Positions 57,827-64,000 of a stretch of DNA of 64,000 bases are shown here, piece by piece. The position numbers and the translations under genes are program-made. How positions within the stretch are numbered: the first letter of the stretch is position 1; every line of letters begins with the position of its first letter. The notes beneath the pieces were generated by a model. That model was not told the DNA's origin. It saw only the letters and a program-made list of their open reading frames with translations, and did no database searches. The DNA comes from Suillus spraguei (lineage: Eukaryota; Basidiomycota; Agaricomycetes; Boletales; Suillaceae): the NCBI GenBank assembly GCA_016800925.1, contig JABCPU010000071.1, positions 1-64,000 of the forward strand, given 5' to 3'.

Positions 57827-60693
57827 TCAGTACTCAGTACCCTTGCTGACACCAGGGATTGAGGAGCCTGTAAATGCATCAAGGGAATATAAGTCTTGCA
57901 AACGAGCAAGTAAATGGGTGTTGATGTGCCACCGGCATTGACAGAACTCTTTAAGTGCCCCACTCAAAGGATCACTCGCACTCTTGGCCTCGGATATGAC
58001 CTGAGTGAAGTGCCTTTCTTCATCGACAATAGAAGTGTGCAGCCATCGGTTTTCAACATCGCAATGGTGGATTTCTTTGTGGGTGCGCTCAATGCAAAGA
58101 CTCTGCTTCATCACTTCATGTACTGCAGGTTCAGCCCAGCATTTGCTGCGAATGTCTTGGCATGTCTCACGTAAGAGAACAAACTCTTCAAGGAAGTTAT
58201 AGTGCGAGACTTTCGACCAGTCCAGTGTGGGTGCCGGTGGGTCAAGGGCAAGAGCAGCTGTGTTATAAGACTTGACAGCATTTTGAATTGACTTGCAGCG
58301 AGTCTGCAGGGACTTGGCAATATGTGTGCACATGCGATAACCTTCAGAACAGTTAGCAGGTCTCATATATGAAACACAGTACTTACCTGTTTGAAAAATA
58401 TTCAGTTTATGTAGTTCAAAGAGACGAAGGACTACGAGTCATTGAAGATTGTCAAGTGCATGATGATATTCACGCTGCGACATATACTTCAGGGTGGCAA
58501 GGTATTGCTGATCTGCCAGTTCCCATCGTCGAACTATTCCCATCTTCAGTTCAAGTGCAATGACATCTTGCAGGATCGAATCATAGTGGTCGTTAGTATG
58601 TCGGTGCCGCGTTTCCAGTTTTCAAGTCTGCGAGAGGTTGGTAGTATAGGAAGTGCTGGTGGTTGACGGTGTGACAAACTTGTAATTTACTGGTGTAGCA
58701 TTCAGGAACAATGTAGAAGCATTTTCAGCAGCCGCTCTGAATGTGTCATAAGATTACGGCCAGCAAAATTCAAATCTATTGAGACTTACCTTGCTCTCTG
58801 AGTTTCTGAAGAAGTTCAACATATGCAATAGCATGAATATCCCACTCGGCTTCATGGCCTGCGGTAGCAAGATAATGTGATTGCTCCAGAGACCAGGTCT
58901 TGATGTCATTATCAGAAATACCAAGTGAAGTTTTGGCTTCCCGGACGGTAATTTGCTGTGCATCAATAATCTGATGTGCTTGAATATAGTTTCTGTAAAG
59001 CATGTTACCAAGGTCAAGATACTTATCCTCATCCTACTGTTTGAAGAATGAGTCTATGTAGATGCGACGGTTGAATGCTGAGGCATAGGAGTGACAGTGG
59101 CAAGTTGATTGGATGAACTAAATATACACTCCATGGTAGTGAGATCCTCAATTCCCATGCCATTGATGACGTTAGGGTGGTTTTGATCTTGGCATGCATA
59201 GCTGTGGGTATACCCATGGAATGCATCAACACACATATGGTGTTCAGCATCTACAAACTTCTGTGCTAATGCGCTTGAGGCAATTGTGACAGCAAGTTTG
59301 CAGCCAACATCATATCCAATAAAAGACGTGGTCCAAGGGTCTCAAGAGCTCGGCTCACGATGGTGAGAGGGTACTTGAAACTGAATTCAAATGTTGTGAG
59401 TACTAAGATAATAGAGGGTCATTGAACATACAGTTCCCCACTACGAATCATGTCAGCAATCCAGAGGACAAGACCATGATGGCAAGCGCTTGCAAAGACT
59501 CCTGTCTCTTCGAATATTCCCCACAATTTCTTCTTCACATCTGCTGTGGCAGCTTTCCAGCTATCAGTGCATGCTGACGTAGGTTGTGACATGTTGGAAG
59601 GACCAGGGTCCTCCCCAGTAGGGATGCATGAGATAGGGTCAAGGTTCTCGTCATCTGATGACAGTGCATTGGACTGAGATGCATAGACATCAATATAGTC
59701 AAGCTCGAGGTAGTGAGGTAGTAGTCACTATGAAATTTGCGTGTATCACCAACTTCACGGCCTCCAAGTGATGCCATGCATGATAGCGAATTGTTGCCAT
59801 CAAACACAATCATATGATGGTAGATGAGTTCTGGCTCATCTTTCAGCTAGAAATTTATGTTAGAATATGTACAACCATGCCAGATTACATACCTCGTACG
59901 TGCATGGTGGACATGCGTTAAGCACATGCCAGTTTTTGGTATCATGCCCAAGGGCCTTTGACACTTGAGCATCAATGTTGCGGTGGATTGTGAGATAAAT
60001 ATCAAAAGTATCAGCAAGCGCAGTATGATATCTCCGGCAATAAGGCCACTAGTTAGTTCAACATCAGATACAATACTAACAAGATTTTTAAAAAAACATA
60101 CATGATACAAATCACAAATCACCTTTGTGAATGCCTCAATACTGAGCAAAGGTTTATGCAGGTGCAGACACCTGTAAAGTTCGAGAGTCAACAGGGAGAT
60201 GGTGATAGTTGGAGAATGGGGAGTAGCACCAAGATAACCACTTAAGACCAAGGCTTCTGCAGCGGTTTCAACAGTGGCCACACTACGGATGTTAGCGGTG
60301 GTAACAAGTGTGTGTGTATGTTGATGACATTGATTGAGAAATCATAAGGACAAGCTTCATTGTCTTCAGGAGGTGGCAAATATTTCAACTTGAGATACCC
60401 GGAGGTGAGTGTGCTGACTATTGGGGCCCAATTTGCATGAAGACAAATGAGACGTTGGCGCCATCCATGGTGATCTTTGTATACATGCCACCTGAAGTAG
60501 TTGTAAATGAGTGACACGAGTAAATAAAAAGGACATCACTTACTGACTGCCGACAATATCTCGCACAGCAAGCATGAATGTCTCATTGTCTCTGAGGTCA
60601 TGAGGGACTGTTTCCCATTGGAAGTCATCATCCACAGCACCCATGGTATCATCTGCTCCGGCAGCTGTGCTATCCACAGGTTGGTGCTGCATG
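57827..60693 (-). CDS. KDZ transposase
   Basis: Multi-exon. The start region near 60693 encodes VDSTAAGADDTMG, DDDFQWETVPHDLRDNETF, then WHVYKDHHGWRQRLICLHAN. The catalytic-core neighbourhood has the Cys pair NACPPC (about 59895), an intron, LKDEPELIYHHMIVFDGNNS and REVGDTRKFHSDYYL, the KDZ signature DGNNSL. Further motifs are KKLWGIFEETGVFASACHHG, LVLWIADMIRSGEL and THSYACQDQNHPNVINGMG, GIEDLTTMECIFSSSN (E of the RNase H-like fold by family comparison), then YIQAHQIIDAQQITVREAK, LATAGHEAEWDIHAIAYVEL and a C-terminal coiled region ERTHKEIHHCDVENRW ending GVSKGTEY. Almost the whole protein can be read through GT-AG introns of 45-60 nt; whether every exon is intact needs transcript data. Confidence 0.85.
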
Positions 60694-60700
60694 TCAGCGA

Positions 60701-61620
60701 GTATGGTGCATATCCAGGGGGAGGAGTAATGATAGCATACCTAGTGGCCGGCAAAATAGCATCCAACTCCTCATCACTGAGATATCGATTATGCTTATCC
60801 TCCTGCAATAGGTTCATGCTGCATGTCAGTGAGGATTCGGTACTGAGTCCTAAAGCCAGTGTCAGCGCAGAGACAGAGTGCGGTGATTGACTCTCTTACC
60901 TGAAATATTGGCTTTGTACCTTGCTTGTCTGCGCCATCAGTCCTCGATCTGCTACATCTGCGACAACACCTTGGATGTGAGTCTCACAGTAGACCTAGTA
61001 GAGCCAACAACAAGTCACACAGCACGAGAATTCCTCACAGGAGGCATTGTAGATGGTGGGGAAAGACTTAGGAGATAGAAGGCCCTCACTGCTGCCAGCA
61101 ATGGCAGCAGTGAGGTATAGGTGTGGGTGGAGTAAACACATGGCAGAGGCCATGAGTATATCTGGTAAGGGACGATATCAACAAAGTCACGTGGATGTTG
61201 AGACTTGCCCAGTACAACATGAAAGACAGTGAGCAGGCGCCCTTAGCATTGCTGAGCACTGCGAACATCTGTATATGGATAAATAGATTAATAATAAATA
61301 AAGAACCAAAAAAAAACAGTAAAGAAATGAGGTACTTAGCTGAGCTCATCATTGACAACAGTGAGCAAGGCTAATTAGGTGGTGAGGACCAGTGCGGAGC
61401 TTGCCGAGGGAGGGCAGCAATAGTCGGGAAGTTCTCCCATTGCCATGCCTCATAACATACTCACATAAGCTACTGTTCTGGGAAAATCCACAAAGGGAAT
61501 TAAGGCTTTATTCTAGGTGGTACTGGTGGTGTGTGAGGATGAGGAGATCCAGTGCTAATTAGCATGCCATAGCCCCCCCTACAACATCCTTATTAGGTTA
61601 CATACTAGTGATGTTGAGCT
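60701..61620 (-). repeat. right terminal inverted repeat of the KDZ element
   Basis: 920 bp, reverse complement of 51582-52501. It carries the third SF3B1-like exon copy (about 60701-60802, minus strand; YLSDEELDAILPATRYAI and TPPPGYAP), immediately before the transposase first exon. Confidence 0.95.
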
Positions 61621-61901
61621 GTGATAAGCAGTCATATACAAACTACGCACCAAATGGAGCTATGCGGATGAGGCAAGGACATGGAAGGACATTGGTATAT
61701 GGAACGTGGTGCGGCAGTTGGAACATGGTGTGGCAGTTGGAATGTGGTGCAGCAGTCGGAACGGTGTGAGGTAAACATGTGATGCCACCGGCAATGCTAC
61801 AGGGGTAAGACGGCCATGGATGAGTGAGAATTCCTATAGATGTGAGACAAGTGCTAAAGGATAGGGTTTCAAGGCCAGCACCAATATGTCCATTACACTG
61901 G

Positions 61902-62172
61902 GAAGTTGTTGAATGTGTAGACACAGTCATATGTTCCGGGAATGACAAGGCTGTCATGCCATGCAGTACAATTGTACAATGTCAGGATGACTTTGTGGCA
62001 AGGAAGTACTGTCCAGTGGATATTGACCTGAAGGAGCCTTCAAAGTTGCAAAATTGGGACATGACAGCCTTGCTCAATTTCTGGTATGCTCAGCAGGAAA
62101 CAGGAAAAGGTCCAACATTCCTGTTCAAAGCATGGAAGAATAAAGATGGCGACATGGTACCATCTGTAATAT
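61902..62172 (+). pseudogene. gene G, last recognisable segment
   Basis: Open frame WEVVECVDTVICSGNDKAVM, TIVQCQDDFVARKYCPVDID, KLQNWDMTALLNFWYAQQET, FLFKAWKNKDGDMVPSVIS, continuing the family pattern of 48885-50931. It is interrupted at 62177 by another F LTR. What followed beyond 63155 is not identifiable. Confidence 0.55.
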
Positions 62173-62176
62173 CCGG

Positions 62177-63155
62177 TGTAAAGATACAACCTAGCTTGGG
62201 CTGTAGATAAACCACTGCCTAAACTAGTATGTTAGTCTTGCGCTCCGTCTAGTCTGCTTCACTTGTAAGAACAAGAGTGTTCGACCCTAAAGGGGGATGC
62301 CTATTTAGTATGCTCAAGTTCAAGTCTAATTTATTTGCGAAACAAGTGTCCGAGTCAGCGGCAAGTTGCCATGGTCAGCGATGATACTGCCGGAACTAGC
62401 GTCGTGTGTTGCGGTGCTACCACTGTTGAGATAAAGTCAGTAACAGTTGTGTTTAGCGAGCGAAGTCGAGCGGTGGTCTCAGCGGTAGCGGTGAGGTTGC
62501 GAGCGGTGGAAAGAAACAGTAAAGAAGTCAGCGGTACTTTCAGCAGTAAAGTAGCGGAGCATGAGAAGTTCAGTCAAAAGTAACAATCAAAAGTCCAGCG
62601 GTATGCCGGCGGTAACAGAGAACGAGCGTGATGTATTAATGAGCGATAAGGGAACTTTCAAGACTATGTCCACTACTGGGTTGATCCAGAGCTAGACAAT
62701 AATCCTGACCTATAGTACGTGCAATGGTGTAAAATCAGGTACTTTATCGTGTGGGGTACGTGGTGCTTATATCCTAATTTGTATGTACTCGGAATACTCT
62801 AGGCGAGATCAGTAGCGCTGGAGTGTAGTAACCGCTGTAAGTAAACATAGCACGAGGCACTGCAGCACGAGGCAACATGTGATAATGTTTGCTGTGGAAT
62901 CAGTGATAATGAATCAGTGATAACGAACAGGAAAGAAACTACGCACCAAATGGAGCTATCCGGACGCAGCAAGGACATGGATGGACATCAGTTCATGGAA
63001 TGAGGTGCGGTAGTCGGTACGGTGTGCAGTAAGCGTGGGATGCCACCAGTACTGCTAAAGGGGTAAGAAGGCCATGGACTAGTGGTAACTCCTGTAGACG
63101 TGAGACGAGTGTCAAAATATGGGGTTTTAAGCCCAGCGCCAATATGTTCGTTACA
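62177..63155 (+). mobile_element. solo LTR, family F
   Basis: 979 bp, TGTAAAGATACAACC ... TTCGTTACA. Left flank CCGG (62173-62176); the right flank TCTC does not match, so one side has changed or the copy is recombinant. Inserted in gene G. Confidence 0.82.
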
Positions 63156-63420
63156 TCTCCTAGGAACTTTAGAAACTGACCGTCCCTGGTCAACTATACC
63201 GCCGGTAAGGGACTTAGCAAGAATTCGAGCAACATCAAGATCATGTGATGGGATGCATAAGCGGAATTTGCCGTGCAGACGTGGAATAGTGGACGCGCCA
63301 TGCTGTGACTGTGGACAATGCAGCGGAGTGTTGACGCGGTGTGGTCACAAAATTACCATTCCCTACAAAAGGGCCATCATTGGACTTCTCCACTTTCTCC
63401 CATCTTTACTTCATACTACG
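63156..63420. other. 5' flank of the Zn2Cys6-like gene
   Basis: No gene seen. A CTACAAAAGGGCC box near 63363-63375 lies about 50 nt before the start codon and may be the core promoter. Confidence 0.4.
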
Positions 63421-63973
63421 ATGTCAACGTCGACATTCACCTTTGACGCCTCTGCTCTTGCTGCTCCTGCTGCTGCCGCGCAATCTGCGGCATGCCACCA
63501 AGTGTGAAAACTGTGTTAAGTGGGACATAGTCTGCACTGGCCAGCCAGACAAGGTCTGTGACAACTGCCGCAAGCACAAACATAGGTGCTCGCACAACGC
63601 TGGTAAGTTCCTTCTCTCTTTTCTTGACTTAACTTTGTGCTAACTAGTTTTGTCTTTAGTTCATCGCAAGAGGGTGTGTCCTGCGGCAAAGACGCCGCCA
63701 GTGGTCACTGCCGCCGGCAGCTCTAAGGATGCCGCCACGGCTAAATGTAAGAAACCGGATGAAGTCATTGAGGTGACTGACGGTGAGCCAGCGGTGGTCG
63801 CCTCTCCCTCCCGCCCAGCAAAAATTGCTGGAAAGGCGCAGTCCATTGCAGCGGTGGAGGAAGAGTCTGAGGATGAAGCTGTCAATGTGGCACAGCAGCT
63901 TCAAGACTTGGAGGGGGAGAACTTGGACTTCCTGATTGCGGCAAGGCTAGAAGAGGCCCAGGCCCTAAGGTAA
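63421..63973 (+). CDS. Zn2Cys6-like protein, 5' part, runs off the window
   Basis: ATG 63421 opens an Ala/Ser-rich start (STSTFTFDASALAAPAAAA). A one-base frame change near 63480-63500 is needed to reach HATKCENCVKWDIVC and KVCDNCRKHKHRC, which together have the spacing C-x2-C-x6-C-x7-C-x2-C-x6-C of a fungal Zn(II)2Cys6 cluster. An intron (about 63603-63658, GTAAGT to TTTAG) follows, then a second exon, VHRKRVCPAAKTPPVVTA, KCKKPDEVIEVTDGEPAVV, EEESEDEAVNVAQQLQDLEG, ending at a GT donor at 63972-63975. The layout (Cys cluster, basic/acidic linker, helix) parallels the antisense gene of element D. It may be a regulator or a transposon-associated protein; the frame change may be an indel error. 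Confidence 0.65.
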
Positions 63974-64000
63974 ACGGTAACATATAGTAAGCACACGCTC

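Larger units (their letters stand above)
51582..61620 (-). mobile_element. KDZ-superfamily DNA transposon (10.0 kb) with 920-bp terminal inverted repeats
   Basis: Terminal inverted repeats at 51582-52501 and 60701-61620 are almost identical. The outer part reads CTCAAC(C/A)TCACTAGTATG. The target duplication GTGATAAGC is at 51573-51581 and 61621-61629, inside an F solo LTR. Three minus-strand genes are visible: the transposase (57827-60693), a protein with an RNase H1-type hybrid-binding domain (54424-57740) and a third ORF (52761-54288). Introns are short and mostly have GT-AG ends. A solo D LTR (55066-57142), itself carrying a solo E LTR, splits the second gene. Confidence 0.9.
50936..61897 (+). 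mobile_element. solo LTR, family F, split by the KDZ transposon
   Basis: First part 50936-51581 (TGCAAAGATACAACC...), second part 61630-61897 (...GTCCATTACA). Flanks CCAG (50932-50935) and CTGG (61898-61901), both one CpG transition from CCGG. The break occurs in a stretch that other F copies carry uninterrupted (AATCAGTGATAAG...GTCAT). Confidence 0.9.

Noticed and set aside
50932..61901. F copies as TIR-type DNA transposons with CCAG...CTGG ends
   Set aside because: Other copies have CCGG, CCGC or ACGG flanks, host reading frames are restored by removing one 4-bp flank, and the body starts TG and ends CA, so these are LTRs with mutated target duplications.

Overview
The window is eukaryotic and almost certainly from a mushroom-forming basidiomycete (Agaricomycetes). 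The evidence is genes cut by many 45-60 nt GT-AG introns, chromodomain-bearing Ty3/Gypsy retrotransposons, a KDZ-superfamily DNA transposon, a Crinkler-like protein and several A1 aspartic peptidases. No bacterial-style operons, CRISPR arrays or RNA genes were recognised.

Left part (1 to about 16.1 kb): a low-copy but decaying gene region. In order it holds the 5' half of a GH13 alpha-glucosidase (-); a damaged A1 aspartic peptidase gene (+) whose coding sequence contains a roughly 480-bp GAC-rich minisatellite; a 5'-truncated E2 ubiquitin-conjugating enzyme (-); an internal piece of the exoribonuclease XRN1 (-); two further aspartic peptidase relics (-); and an apparently complete Crinkler-like protein with two ubiquitin-like modules, a nuclease-like region and a kinase-like domain (-).

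Middle (16.1-19.8 kb): an orphan low-complexity reading frame, an array of dispersed perfect hairpins built on TGGCAGTCTGAGACTGCCA, and a solo LTR.

Right part (19.8-63.4 kb): nested transposable elements. Element C (+, Gypsy, 5'-truncated, 3' LTR ending at 32345) is split by a complete Gypsy element B (20515-25771, TSD AACTT), a solo LTR of family F and a solo LTR of family D. Its sister C' (-, 32408-48839, TSD CTTCC) is split by a solo F LTR and by a young full-length Gypsy element D (34293-42227, TSD CAATG). D carries a canonical -1 frameshift signal between gag and pol and, on its opposite strand, a three-exon gene for a Zn2Cys6-like coiled-coil protein. C and C' carry an extra sense ORF with two zinc knuckles after the chromodomain. 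To the right lies an uncharacterised agaricomycete gene (G) cut apart by F-family LTRs. One of these F LTRs contains a 10-kb KDZ transposon (51582-61620) with 920-bp terminal inverted repeats. The KDZ element is split by a solo D LTR, which is itself split by a solo LTR of family E, giving five nesting levels. The KDZ termini contain an exon-sized piece resembling the splicing factor SF3B1. The window ends in a Zn2Cys6-like gene (+) related in Cys spacing to the antisense gene of D.

Most stop codons in the older elements are TGA where CGA is expected, and target-site duplications differ mainly by C-to-T or G-to-A at CpG. This points to methylation-driven decay. Several single-base frameshifts in otherwise good genes could be real or residual assembly indels; the sequence alone cannot tell.
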